A DNA stretch of 64,000 bases from Campylorhamphus procurvoides (lineage: Eukaryota; Chordata; Aves; Passeriformes; Dendrocolaptidae), in the NCBI GenBank assembly GCA_013396655.1, contig WBMV01000850.1, forward strand, positions 886,110 through 950,109. Reading direction: 5' to 3'. Below are positions 1 through 11,945 of this stretch, piece by piece. Under the pieces are notes generated by a model. It did not search any database. It was not told where the DNA came from and saw only the letters and a list, made by a program, of their open reading frames with translations. The first letter of the stretch is position 1. Every line of letters begins with the position of its first letter. The position numbers were made by a program, and so were the translations under genes.

Positions 1-1348
1 CCAATGCCAGCAATCATGGGAGGGTTCTGAGGAGGGAAAGCTGATTTCACTGCAAGGGCTCCACTCATCGAGTCTCTCTCAATTGCTAAACTAAAGCAAA
101 TACAGCTAGTTTAAACAAACTATGAGTGTTGTGGAAACAACCACCACCTAAATCCAGGTTTCAGAGGATTTGGGGATAGTAATTGAGTTAGTTGTTGGCT
201 TCTATAGCTGTGATGGACTAAATTGTTAAATAATGTGCTTGAGAGTGCTCGGCTGCTGTGAGTGTTACTCACTAGGTGAAACACAAACTCAAATTGCAGA
301 TCCTGATCCTGAGAGGTCACAGAGCATTGTCTCATCCTAGTATGGGGTTATTTTATGATTTCTTCTAGCTTTAGCTGGGGAACCTGCTTCAGCTCAGCTC
401 TAGAGGATTTAAGACGCTAGTCATAATTTATTCCAGCAGTAGCTGCCATTATGATCTGCTGTGTACACAATTTTACAGCGCAGCTTTATTCCACATAATT
501 TTGAACTTTAGATGTTCCATTCAGGATCCCAGTTCTCTTGGCTCTGTCTATAGCCAGACACACACAATGAGTGGCACTTTGAAACTCAGCTGCTTTCCCT
601 TTTATTACAAACTACAGAGGATCCAATCAAGCCTGAATCCAGGCTTAAGAGACAAATGTAAATAATCATTTCAGCATTTAACTAGCAGAGGTTTATTCCT
701 AGATTACTTACTGAGTTAAGGTAGTTTCTTTGCACATGCCCTGCCTATAGACTCAAAGTAACCCTCCTACCTGGAAAGGATCTTTCCCTGGGCTTTACAA
801 AACATTACCAGTTTGCTTGGAGTCTTTAATTCACTTGGTTGCAGCTTTCCACAGCTTCAAGAGCTGAGTCCCCTGACTGCTTCTGCCAGGAATTGCAGAT
901 GTGTACAGAGCCAGAGCTGAGGACACGGTGGCTGCTGCTCAGTGCTCACCTGCTTGGAGGTCAGGAATGATGGGAGGATGATTTTAGTGCCTGAGCATCT
1001 TCTCTGCCTCCTGTAGGTATGTTCACTGTGTCACGGACTGCTGGTCCTGATCACAGAAGAGAATGATTTGATCATTCAGACACAGGAACATCCGCAGATG
1101 TGAAGACATCAACCCCAATTAAAAGTGGTTGGATGTTCTAAGTCTGTTTTGAATCACTTTCAGACCTTATCAGATCTGGCAGGGCAGCGTGGAGCAGCTA
1201 TTAGGGAAGCTGATAAGACCTTGTCTGTCCCTTTAATGAAAGTCTGGAGGAACCAGATAATCATGCTGAACAGTGCTCAGTGGAAATTCTCCGGAATGCA
1301 ATTTATCAAGTAATTTTCTAGGCACTGTAGGAGAGTAGAATGAAAGAA
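1..1348. other. Non-coding sequence, no gene recognised
   Basis: No open frame on either strand exceeds about 70 codons, and no domain or RNA gene is visible. Composition is mixed and slightly AT-rich, with no tandem repeat of note. It is bounded on the right by a CR1 fragment. It could be intergenic or intronic; the sequence does not say which. Confidence 0.7.
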
Positions 1349-1493
1349 TGAAGTCACAGAATGGTTTGGGCTGGGAGGGAAGTTTAAAAATCACCTACTC
1401 CACCCCTTGGGCATGGGCAGGGACACCTTCCACTAGACAAGGGTGCTTAAAGCCTTATCCAAACTGGCCTTGAACTCTTCCAGGGATGGGGCT
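1349..1493 (-). repeat. CR1 LINE fragment, 3' end, antisense
   Basis: The stretch begins with the reverse complement of the CR1 3' terminus (a cacagaatggtttggg-type start). It continues through the typical order: a diverged 'ready for review' block, the gggcagggacaccttccact block, then ccttgaac-cttccagggatggggc. This is the non-coding 3' end of chicken-repeat-1, a non-LTR retrotransposon of birds and reptiles. Only about 145 bp survives, as expected for 5'-truncated CR1 insertions. Several mismatches to the remembered consensus suggest an old insertion. No reverse transcriptase coding remains. Confidence 0.9.
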
Positions 1494-4400
1494 TTGCTAA
1501 ATTACTGATACAGATCCAGTTCTGACAATGGCTCTGTGTGGCCTAACCAATTAAGGCACCTGCTAATAAAAATCAGATTTAGTCTTCATATTTAAATTTT
1601 TGATTAGGGACAAGAAAGTCCAATTTGGGGGTGGGGAGTTGGTTTATCCCTGTGCACTCTTGATACAATATGAAAAAACTATTCACAGCACTGTTTACAC
1701 AGCTATTTGTCTGTGTGGTTGGATGCAGTGGAGTCTCTGAGGATGAGGTGCACATTCCTCTGGCTCAGTCAGGGCACTGGCCCCACAGCAGTCTGGGACT
1801 AAAAATCCCTGGAAGAGCTCAGGGTGGCATTGAAAAGAATAACAACTATCCCTGGTTGAATATTTTTGTCATTTATAGCCAGACTTACGCTTCACTTCTT
1901 TTTCCTTTTTAATAATAATGGATGTTTATTTCACTGATCCATTACATCCCATCCCAGAAACTGCATGAATTTATGGCAAACACAGAGTGAAGTTGATGTA
2001 CTTTCTTTGTTAAATTAGCAGGTTTTGGCACTTGTGGGTGTTTCAACATGCAACTCAGTGTGCTATTGAGCTACTGAAAATGTAAATTCTTCAGTGTTTA
2101 ATTTCAATAGTGACTGAGTTCCCACGTGGGTGGGGAAGAATTTTCCAGTTTCATTCCTTGGAGCTGCTGAAGCCGGAGGTTTCCTCTTTTGCACAGAAGG
2201 TGGCACTGGAAATACAGGAATGCAGTGTAATCCGCTGCTTGCCTTTACAAATGGGCTTGTGTCAGGGTAACACCTTGTCAGAGGGTATCTCACCTTCGGG
2301 AACAGGTATTCCCTCTTTCTCACTAAGGTCTCATTCTGCCTCTTGTGGAGGTTTAATTTATCAGGTGGCTAGCACTGACTTGGGAGGGAATTACTGATGT
2401 GCAGGATGTGCTCAGGGTCCCAGCCCAGCAGCACTGGCAGGTCTGGGCAGTGTAGGGTTTGTCCAGCCTGTTCCCACAGGGCTCTGAGTGAGGTGCTGAT
2501 GGAATTTACCACAGAACATATTGAAAACGTGTCTGAGCCCCACAGATGAAGTGGGATCTGGGAATTGCCAGAGCCCAAACGCTCAGGATGGTGAGACACA
2601 GTCCTTAACACTGAGAGCTGACAAGCACCATCTCCTTTCCAGTTCCTCTTGATAATGAGGAGGGAGCTGCTGGGTTGCTGCACTGGGTGCACTGGTGTCA
2701 CTGGCCAAGTGACCAGGAGCCATCTCTTCCTCACTGTGTGGAAGCCTCGATGAAAGTTCATCTCCCAGCTACAGGACCTGAGCCCAGCTCCGCACAGGCA
2801 GGGTGAAAGGCTCTTTCAGCTGATCTATGCAGTTGGCAGTAGGAGCGATGCAAAGGGGAGGGAGGGGATGTTCTTCCCTGGACTGAATGCAGTCACAGCC
2901 TTGGAACCTCAGTGATGTGTTAGCTCTGCAGGATCCACAGAGAGGCAGCATCGCCTCGGCGGAGACACATTGGCTCAGAAAATAAAATCTGAGCATGCCA
3001 TGGAACATAGATTCTGAAGGCAACTTTAATAAACAAATGCATGTAGTTGTAGGAGCTTAGCACTTACATACTTGACTAAAGTGAGAAAATCTTTCTTTAC
3101 AGTGTTGGAGGTGCTGCAGAAAATCTCGAATTCATGCCCCACAGCAGCCACTGCTTGGGGACAAGATGCATTTGTGTTCATAGTGTTACTATTGCTTCCT
3201 TTACTGTTTTACCAAATGCAACAATTGTGGAGAATCTTTGTCCTAATGAGAAGAAATTAATTAGGCTTGCTAGAAGTCCTTGCTGTGTTACCACATGTCC
3301 CATCTCAGGTAGAGGTGTCTGTGGCCTTGGTTGCTGAGACACAGAAGGAAGGTTGCTGAATAGTTGTGAACTTCAATAATGCCAAGCACAGGTTTGGCCA
3401 AGGTTTGAGAGCTGCCTGACCCATTGTCATTTCCCTGTCTTGCAACCAGTGCCACAGTCTTCAATTTCTGTGGTGTTTCTGGCTCTATTTCATGTGTTCA
3501 GTAAGAGAGGAAAGTTTGGAAAGGAAAACCAATAGATCTGTCTCTGTGTGTGCCTGGCACTGAGCCCTGCAAGATAAATTGTGTGGATCCCTGAAGTGCT
3601 GCAAGCCTATGTTCTACCCACTGATCCATCCCCACCTGGATTCCTCCCTGCTGTGCACATTCCCCCTGGCTTCCAATTTCCATCAAGCTCTTTCTGGGAA
3701 AAACAGGAGGTGTGGGAAGCTCCTGAGCTGCTAAAGAAACTTCTTTCTTTACCCTCAATACCTATTCCCTTTTGTTACCTGAAGTCAGATGCTATTTGGA
3801 GTGTAGCAATGGCCACTTTGGGACAGTCCAATCATGCCTCTAATTGCCCAACAGGGACTGTGCTGCTTTGCTTTGCTCTGCTCTGCTTCCCTGTCTGGGT
3901 TTTGGGTGCAGAAGTAGAAACTGGGCTGTATCTGCTATGCTCTGTTAGCCCTCTGTTTGCTTTGCTTGAAGCCTTCCTGGAGGAATTATTTATTAAATGA
4001 ATTCAGTGTGTTGGGAATAACACACAATTGTTCCTAATTCTTGTGTAAACTCAATTGTGTACCACTGGCACCAGTGGGGATTTCTACCACATCACTAGCA
4101 CAGTGCTGAGGCTGAAGGGAGTGCTCTGGGAGGTGGTTCTGCTGCTGAAGACAGGACCATATTCATTGAAAAGCAGAATTAATTTGTTGGACTTTGTTTG
4201 CATGGATTTTGCAGGAGTAAAATCCCACTTGTTTTCCATTTCTGCACCATGAGAAGTGTATTGATTTTTCCTCACTTCTGATCGTTCACATTACTGGATT
4301 GCTTTTAAATAGTTGACAGAGATCATTTGTTTTCCTCCCCCAATATATTTTACAGTGCCTTCCCTGTTTTATTTGTGTGTGCTTTAGGGGGGTTTCCACA

Positions 4401-6419
4401 CTTAGACATCACACTGATCACCTTCTGCAAACTGCAGCCCAAACGGGAGGGGGGTAACTCTTTCCCCTGCAGGGTTTTTCCTCCTTTCTGCCTTCTCTCC
4501 AGCACCTTCAGCACCTGCATTTCACTTTCCTGACTTGGAAGTTGGAGCTGAGACTCAAAAAACCTCTGAGCCAAAGATCAGAACAAGCCAAAGAAACAAC
4601 ATGGCCACGGATGAATCAATAGGGTTGCAAGAGGTGTTGGTTGGTGATAAGACATTGAGAGTCACTGGTGTTTGTCATTGTAGGAGTGTGAATAAGGGGT
4701 GATGTGCCCAGCAGGGGAGTGGGAAGCATCCTTTCAACCCAAGAGACAAAGAAATGAGGGAACCTCTGGTCATCTCTTCAATGCAGAATCCATCAGACTG
4801 CCCCAGGAGTCTTTCCCAAACCCAGACCTGTCTGTGGCACAGAAGGAAGCTGTCTGAGGGCTTTGGAACAGGAGCAGACACTCAGCCTGATTTGGGTTTG
4901 AAGATTAGTGTTAGAGGAAACTCTCAGCAAAGGAACTGTGTGTGCAGCTCAGGGCTGGTTTGAACAAACTCACATATTGTACAGGCATGTTAGTTCATTT
5001 CTGCTCTTTGCCCTCAGAGAGTGGAAAACTGTAATTTCTAATGTTTGCAGATAATGATATTAGAGCTCAGGTGTCCTAAAATATGCAAGTTTGTCCTGCA
5101 AGGAGTTTATTTCTATCTCAGTAGGAGCTCATATGGCACAAAGCTTTTGCCCCAAAAGGTTAAAAACATCTAGTCTGTTCAGCAAGACCATGACTGAGAC
5201 AGAAATAGTTCTGATGCCCAGGGCAAGAGATGGTGGGGAATAGCTAAACCATAAACTTAATTCAAAACAGAATAGACTTGTGTTTGCTTTATCTGGCCAC
5301 TTATTTCCCTTTTGTGTTGAGTGCAGAACAGCAAATGTGATGGAAAAGGATATTTATTTCTCATAGCTCTTTATGCCGGAAAAATAATGGGGCCTATTAG
5401 TGCCCATGTTAAATGTTATTAATATTGATTAAAGTATCATTCCTACTATCAATCAGCACTATATGTAATAAGGATATACTGTGGGTGAACAGTGCCTTTC
5501 TTGCTGCTGCTCTGTGTGAGGGAAGGCTGTATGGCCATGGGCATTGGAGCTCAGGAGGGCTGGGCTGGCTCCTGCAGCAAGGGCTGCAGCACTTACCTCC
5601 TCCACACCTGCAAGCCTGCAGCCAGATGAAAATCAACATCAGCATCTCGTCGGTCTGTTTATGCCTTAGGTGTAGCTCTAGGCTAAAAGGTTATTTTGAA
5701 AATGGGTTTACATGTGAAATCCCTGGCTCCCAGGGCATTTACAGTGGGCATAAGAGGTGAACAAAACACACCGGAGAGCTTGTCACAAATTTGGAGTGAG
5801 GAGTGTGTTAATGAGGGTTCACAAAATGGCAGCGGGAGGGTCTGTCTGCTACGTGGGCACTTGCAGACTTCTACGAATTATTTTCTTCTGGGGACTAGTA
5901 ACATGTCTTCCCCAGAGAAAGAGACAGCAGCTTGGAGACTCTCTTTCTCCTTTCTGTCATTATCAGGTCTCTTCCTGTCAATCTAAATGAAGCATCTGGA
6001 CCTGTCTCACGACACATCCACACTAGGGAATGTGGACGGAGTTTGGAATGGTCTCATACACTCCACATGTTGTTGCTTTGTTTTTAGGCCATTTGCCAGC
6101 GGACAGATTCAATTTAGTTCAACAACACGATACTAGAAAGCACTTAAATAAAATTAATGGCTAATGCAGCATTTCTCAAAAAGGAAGAGGGCAACTGTAC
6201 CATGTTTTACCCTGTTAATACTCACCTGATGCTGCTGCACATCTGCCCTCGGGGCACGGGAGCTGCTGCTGACCCAGAGATGTGGGTCTTGTCTCTTATT
6301 CTTTTCCCTGAGCTGTGTTGTCTCTCCAGGCTGGGAGCCCCATGGGAGAAAGAACTGTCTGCTCCTATTTGCTTGCACAGGACCTAAAGCAAAGGGGTCC
6401 TGATTTCAGAGAGGCCTCC
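1494..6419. other. Non-coding sequence, no gene recognised
   Basis: The longest ATG frames are 139 codons at 3581-4000 (+) and 130 codons at 2369-2761 (-). Both give low-complexity translations with no motif, and opposite-strand frames overlap them. The frame at 1670-1912 (+) begins with a hydrophobic stretch ending in Cys, but it resembles nothing known and lies in AT-rich DNA. No RNA gene or transposon is recognised apart from a small pentamer repeat at 3864-3888. Confidence 0.65.
3864..3888 (+). repeat. (TGCTY)5 pentanucleotide microsatellite
   Basis: Five consecutive units read tgctt, tgctt, tgctc, tgctc, tgctt. The final c/t alternation shows the array has drifted. It lies inside the 3581-4000 open frame and accounts for the Cys/Phe/Ala-rich part of that translation, which argues against coding. 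Confidence 0.75.
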
Positions 6420-6905
6420 AGGCATCAGGACAACAACCTAATAATGAGAATTAATCATTCATTTATCACTTCACTCTTGATGAATAATTTCCGATTATCA
6501 TGTACAATTTGCTGCTTCAGTGAATACTCCAATAGTAAACAAAGCTGGTGGAATAAAGTCACAGGAGTGAAAACCCCATGTAAAAGGAGTGAGAAAATGG
6601 TCAAGACTAACTAAAAAAATTCCAAGAAGTGTTTGTACATAATCATTTGCCCAGATCTATTAATGTCCTGGATAGACACATAGAAGGCAGATAGATACAA
6701 GGGTTCAGCCCTCATACCCAAAATATCACTATAAGATCCCAACCAGCAGCACATGTTCCTTAGTCACTGGATGATCCAGGAGGTCCTTTTTTCTTCTTTT
6801 TAATCTCATTCTGGGAGGGAGGAAGTGCAGTAAGAGAAAGCTGCTGGCCACTGAAGCAATTAAGTGGGAATTAAATATTCATGAGGCTCAAATGATTGGG
6901 GCATC
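6420..6905. promoter_or_regulatory. Candidate enhancer: AT-rich block with homeodomain and NKX2-type sites
   Basis: The left part (about 6440-6545) contains attaatcatt, gatgaataat, cgattatcatg and an aacaaag SOX/TCF-like core. The right part contains a TTAAGTGG core at 6860-6867, which matches the NKX2-class consensus, followed closely by gaattaaatattcatgag. Clustering of such sites is what developmental enhancers look like, but short AT-rich motifs also occur by chance. Conservation is not visible here, so this is a weak prediction. Confidence 0.25.
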
Positions 6906-8299
6906 CAGACTGTAGATCAAAACCAAGCCCGGCCTGGGAAGGCAGGGAAAGCTGCCTTCCATGTGGCATTGCCTCCAACACCACTCAGGGTGAGTTTGAA
7001 CAGAACTGTTTGTGATAGCTAAATGACATTGACTTTCTCATTTGCTCTTTCCTTTCCCCTTCCTTGGGTTACTGACTGCCTAATCCACAGGGCTGTGCCC
7101 ATCCATACCTTGTGTGTTTATTGCAAAGCTGTTTGTGACAAAAGCAGTTTCCCACAGCAAGGAGCTGTGTCTGGCCGTGGTGTTGTTATGGGAAACTGCT
7201 GAAACGTCATCTGTTCCTCCATGGAAATCTCTTTCAAAAGGATATTCCACTTGAATTTCACTGTTGTATTTTAGCACAGTCTGTGGTGCCTTCTCACGTT
7301 ACCCCTTAGTGACGTACAGTGATGACGCATATGTTGCATCTCACAATGCTGAGGGAATTAACACTTCAGAAGCGCTCATCTCCCCCATTATTGATGCTCT
7401 GTTGGTAGCAGTGTGCTAATATTCTCTCCACAGAAACTATTGGCGCTGACAAAAATCACTGAGCTTCTGTTCATATCTAAACCTTCAAAAGAGAGTGGCA
7501 TTTCTGTTTCAGAGAGCAGCACTGTTTGGTGACACAAAGCCTTACCTGTTCCCCTTTGAGTTACAGGATACTTGTTCACTTTTTCTTTTATTTCTGGACA
7601 ACTTTCTGAAGTATGACTTGGCAGATATTTACTTGTGCTTTGCTCTCTTACATCTACTTCTGCAGCAGTATTAAAGCATTTAACTACCATCTACACACTC
7701 ATAAGTTTGTGACTAAGGTTCTGTTGGTGGGGTGAACTGCTAGAATTCTCCTGTGCGCTGAAAGATGTGCATTTTCAGAGAGAAAACAGAGTCTAACATC
7801 CTAAAGCTATAAGGAATTCAAATATCTTGTGTTTTGGACAGCTGGTTGGAAAATAAAAATCCAAGCAGGGATTTACTCATTTTCTCATTAAGCCACCTGA
7901 ACCAAATCACAATGTCTGTGAGACGCTTTCAGTGAAGGACACGGATGTTTGCCAGCACTAATCAAAACAGTGCAGGCTTGGGAATACCCCACTGGCAGCC
8001 CTGGCAGAGCAGCTGGGCAGCTGTCCCAAGCTGGCACTGGCTCTGGAGCTGCTCCCCACTGCCACTGGCAGAGGAGAGGCACAGAGCTTTGGGAACAGAG
8101 CATCCCCCACCTGGGATCACACCTTCCTCTGCAAGGCCACCAGCCTGGCTCCAGGAGAGGGTCAGGGCAGGAGCTGCAGTGTACCACGGGCACTTGGGAA
8201 CTTTCTTCTTCACACCTGATCCAAATCTTCATGGCCCTGGAGCATCCCTACCCTGCAGCCTTGGTGCTCCCCACTGCTGAGTAAGTGCTAAACTTCCAT
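6906..8299. other. Non-coding sequence, no gene recognised
   Basis: The 7945-8284 interval is open in two plus-strand frames (111 codons each) and two minus-strand frames (114 and 83 codons). Openness in four frames at once reflects base composition rather than selection for a protein. No domain is recognised, and no transposon or RNA gene is seen. Confidence 0.65.
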
Positions 8300-8500
8300 C
8301 TTATAGGCATGTCCTGAGACTTAATTAATGCTTCTGAAGTACTTTAAAGCCCTTGGATGACAAGCAGGCTAAAATATCGCCAGTCCTTTGGGAGCCTTCC
8401 TCTTCAGGGAGGAATCGGAGTGTTTTATTTAATGAGCAGCGCTGTCTGAGCACTGTCCTGACTGATTATTTCTGAGGCAAAGCAGCAACACATTCACGGG
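8300..8500. promoter_or_regulatory. Candidate conserved non-coding block
   Basis: The block carries an acttaattaatg homeodomain core (palindrome ttaattaa at 8321-8328), a ttttatttaatgag element and a tgactgattatttctg element. Composition is less repetitive than the flanks, and no frame is open. This is a low-confidence regulatory candidate based on motif density only. Confidence 0.2.
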
Positions 8501-10199
8501 ATGCTGCTGGATTTTACATAGACTCCAGTTTGTCATAGAAATACAGCACTGGAACAAGTGCTCCTTGATGCATCCCTGCAGCCAGCCTGGTCTGGGACTC
8601 TCCCTCCAGGAACTGCTCTATAGGGGAAAAAAGAGGAACCCATGGAAACCACTACACTGCAAACAGGTTGGGGAGGTCCTACCTCTTTTCCCTCAGTGAA
8701 AAATGTACATAGCCAGGAGATTCACCTTTCCTCAGGAATCTGTCTTGCTCACCTTTTCTGCATCTCTAAGTTGGACAGCATTGGGCAGCGTTGGGCATCA
8801 TCCCTCTTTGCACCCTGAGAGTGCTGGGCCAGGTCAGCAATGCTGATAAACAACTTCATGATAATGCAGATTATGTAAATGTAAAGGTGTTTCTACCATT
8901 TCTTGTGCTACCCATGTGAGCAAGTATTTTCTGGTGTGTGAGCAGGCTGCAGCATTGAGCCTTGCTGCCTTTTTAAAAAATGCTTTACTGGAGAAGAACT
9001 GTCTTTAGAGGTTTGCTTGCCTGATACCTGAACTGGTGACTGTGAACACGACGTGCGCCACACGAAGCCAAATAACCCTCCAGGAATTCTTTCTATTAAA
9101 ATAATTGCTAGGGCAGAGGAATACTGCAAACAGCTGTGGTTCATCCCATAAACATATTCTCCCTCCTTTTGGAGTCTCAGTCTCCAACTGATGCCAGAGC
9201 CTGTCAGCTGCAGGAACAGCGGAACATATTTCCTTTGCAGAAATGAAACGATTACTGTTGAATAAATCTGTTGTGCACAGACCTGAACTCCCCAGCGCGT
9301 GCTGCATATGCAAAAGGGAAAAGTGACAGTGTTTCACCCTGGAATGAGCTGAAGCGACAGTTCATCTGCTGAACACGCTGGCTGCAGAGCTGCTGTGTGT
9401 TAGCAGCCTAGCAACGCTGAGTGGGATGGAAAAATCCCCCTAGATCAGTCCAGCACTGAATGGCATCATCTTGCCACGCAGTGCCCTTGCCCTGCTGGGG
9501 AAGCAGCTGTCCCATGTCACAGGTATAAGAGCGGGGTTCCCTGCAAGCCCAGCATCCTCCTTTTGGCAGCCTGGCAGCAAAGTTCCCTGAGCTGGGGAGG
9601 AGAGTGGGATGGGGACTCTGGGACCAGAGGGCCTTGAGGTCCCTGGCTGGGGCACCGAGCCCCTCTGGGCTATATTTTGCTGCTAAAAAAACCCAGACAA
9701 GAGATGAGTCCCTGACCACACTGACCCACCAAGGTGGCTGCCTGGTGTGGAGGGAGAGAAGAGATGGACCAGAGTGAACCTCACTCTGCAGATGTGAGGG
9801 GACATGAGGGAAAAATCAGAGGTCATTGTGACCCGTATGTACCCCAGTTTTATGGGCTGACAAAGTCAAACCCTCTCACAGGCTTATTTATTTCTTTAAG
9901 TCACATCTAAGGGGAGGAGGTGAGCAAGAGACATGGTCACTGATGACCTGGAGGTATTGGTGAGCTGCCACCAACCCTTTCTATCCTAGTGGTACTTCTC
10001 CTGCTCAGCATGCGGGAAGGGAAGGGTTCTGCAGGGAGCAGTACTTGCCCAGACCTGGGATTGCCTGTCAGGCTGCTCAAACAGCCTGCACTGTATTTGC
10101 AAAATATTGTTAATCAAGAGACACAGTTCAAGGCATTTGACTGGCACATCCAGTTAAGTGCTAGCAAACATGCTGTAAAACCACTGTGCTGAGGCCACC
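8501..10199. other. Non-coding sequence, no gene recognised
   Basis: The longest frames are 110 codons (9005-9337, -) and 103 codons (9408-9719, -), with no domain. A small CpG-bearing patch near 9046-9064 (acacgacgtgcgccacacg) has four CpGs but is too short for a CpG island. No repeat family is recognised. Confidence 0.65.
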
Positions 10200-10460
10200 T
10201 TCCTAATGAATGCAAAGTGGGAGCAATCAATCAGGGCCAGAGCACAGCCAGAGCTGGCACCACCTCTGCAAACGCAAATTGAATGAACAATAATGAGTGT
10301 TATCTAATTAGTCCACACAGCTGCAATGTTACAGCCCCGTATAGGGCGCACCTTGTAAAATTTCATGGTATGTATCACAGAGTGTCTGAGATAAAATGAT
10401 GGAGATTAGACACGTGCACACCACAGACAGGTAGATTCTTAGTGATAAATGCGTTATCCT
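10200..10460. promoter_or_regulatory. Candidate enhancer with PBX, SOX, homeodomain and E-box sites
   Basis: An ATCAATCA element at 10226-10233 matches the PBX-type consensus. About 50 bp on, gcaaattgaatgaacaataa gives a SOX-like acaat core. Next comes tatctaattag (GATA core plus homeodomain TAATTA), and a CAGCTG E-box lies at 10318-10323. This variety of cores in about 120 bp, without any open frame, is typical of a tissue-specific enhancer. Function is inferred from motif content only. Confidence 0.3.
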
Positions 10461-11689
10461 CAGCAAGTGAGTTCTGGTTTGACTGGTGCAAGGATCTCCT
10501 TGAAAATCAGCTGGTTGATGTGCAAACAGCCAGGGCAGCTGCAGGTTCTTGATGTGCAGGTGCTTTGGTTGGGATAGTCAGCAGGCTGAGACCACACACC
10601 TCGTCATCATGGGGTCGGTCCGTGTTGAACTTCTTCCCACAGCTGCTGCTCCAGGAGCTGTTACTCAGTTTGGAGGGTCATGGGGGAGGAAAGGGAAGAA
10701 CTGTCCCTTGCAATGCTGCAGAAACTGCTGGTTGGGTGACATCCATGGCTGGTTTTTTGGAGCTGGCAGATTTAAGCTGGAGACCTCAATCCTCTGCCAG
10801 CCGTGGAGTTCTTTCCTTGCAAACAAACCTCCTCAGAAGCAAACACATCTCCTTCACCCCAGATTACAGGTGGGAGTGCTGCTCATGCTGTCCCCAAACA
10901 CAGTCATCAGCAGCAACATCTGGCTCCTGGCGTGACCGTGCCGATTCCTTTTGCATCATCCAGTTTTCTTGGTGTTTGAAGCACTCAGCGTGAAGCAATG
11001 CTGGGAAGCACATGATAAATGATTTAAGATTAGTAGCTGAAAATTTGTTCTCTGAAGCCACCCTCAATTCTTTCGACCACTGTTTGACCTGAATGTACAC
11101 ACTGAGCATCGCCAGGCCTGGGAGCTTCTGAGTCACTTGTGACTCAGTCTGAAATGTGTTCGTGGTGACTTGATTGCTTGAAGAAGTTGGAGCAGTAGAA
11201 ATCCCACAGGAGAAGGTACATCCCAGCAAAGAGTTCAGCTTGGCTCCACAAACCATGTTGAGACCCAAACGCTCTGCCCAGGTGCATGGCTGGGTGACTG
11301 GAGATCTGCCTTGGGACAGTCCTGCTTAATGTCACTCAGTGGCATGCAGAGGAACCCTGGAGAGTGCTCCCTGACCAAGCATGTCCCACAGCACACATTC
11401 CCTTGCAAAGGAATTCCATCTTAAAATCAACTCCATGCATTTGTCTGGCTTCCACTTACCTACACGGGGACTAGGAACCCATCTGGCAGCAGCTCTTAGC
11501 ACCAAGAAGGAGAACACCTGGGGCCAAATTTATCCCCAAGACACTTTAATTCAAATTTGTATCAGGAATTGGGCAAAAGAAATATTTCAGGCAATTCTTG
11601 TGCCTTTGTCGCTTTTGTGTTCAGCAATATCTGCTCTTCCCATAAGATCCCTGGTGACACTGTAGGGGATGGTGGGATGGTGTTTAAAT
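10461..11689. other. Non-coding sequence, no gene recognised
   Basis: The longest frames are 142 codons (10565-10993, +) and 134 codons (10864-11268, -). They partly overlap each other on opposite strands and have no recognisable domain. No repeat family or RNA is seen. Confidence 0.65.
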
Positions 11690-11945
11690 ATTGATGTTTT
11701 AGCAGCTTATAGTTTTAATACAATTTAAATTATGCACATTTTTATTGGACTCGTAGGTTCATCAGTAATTAGTCTCTCCCAGCTACACAAGAGGGTGTTC
11801 AGCAGCTCCGTATTGATTTCTGCCTCAATTGTAGAATTTTAGTGACTGGCTGCATCTTAGTGCCTTGGCAAGGTAAACAAATCCACAGGCCCTTATCCGA
11901 GCACTGCTGGTTAGTGGCCATAAATGTGTAATCAACAGCTCGGTA
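11690..11945. promoter_or_regulatory. Candidate enhancer with HOX/CDX-type and homeodomain sites
   Basis: A tttttattgg element at 11739-11748 fits posterior HOX/CDX preferences, and cagtaattagtc at 11763-11774 is a homeodomain core. Further cores are gtttaatacaatttaaatta upstream and gccataaatgtgtaatcaac downstream. The block is unusually free of open frames and low-complexity runs. Conservation cannot be judged from this sequence. Confidence 0.28.

Noticed and set aside
1670..1912. 80-codon plus-strand frame starting Met-Lys-Lys with a hydrophobic stretch ending in Cys, like a bacterial lipoprotein signal
   Set aside because: The surrounding DNA is avian, with a CR1 fragment 180 bp upstream. 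The rest of the translation is low-complexity, and such short N-terminal resemblance is common by chance.
7945..8284. Frames of 111-114 codons open in four registers
   Set aside because: Simultaneous openness in both directions indicates stop-poor composition rather than a gene.
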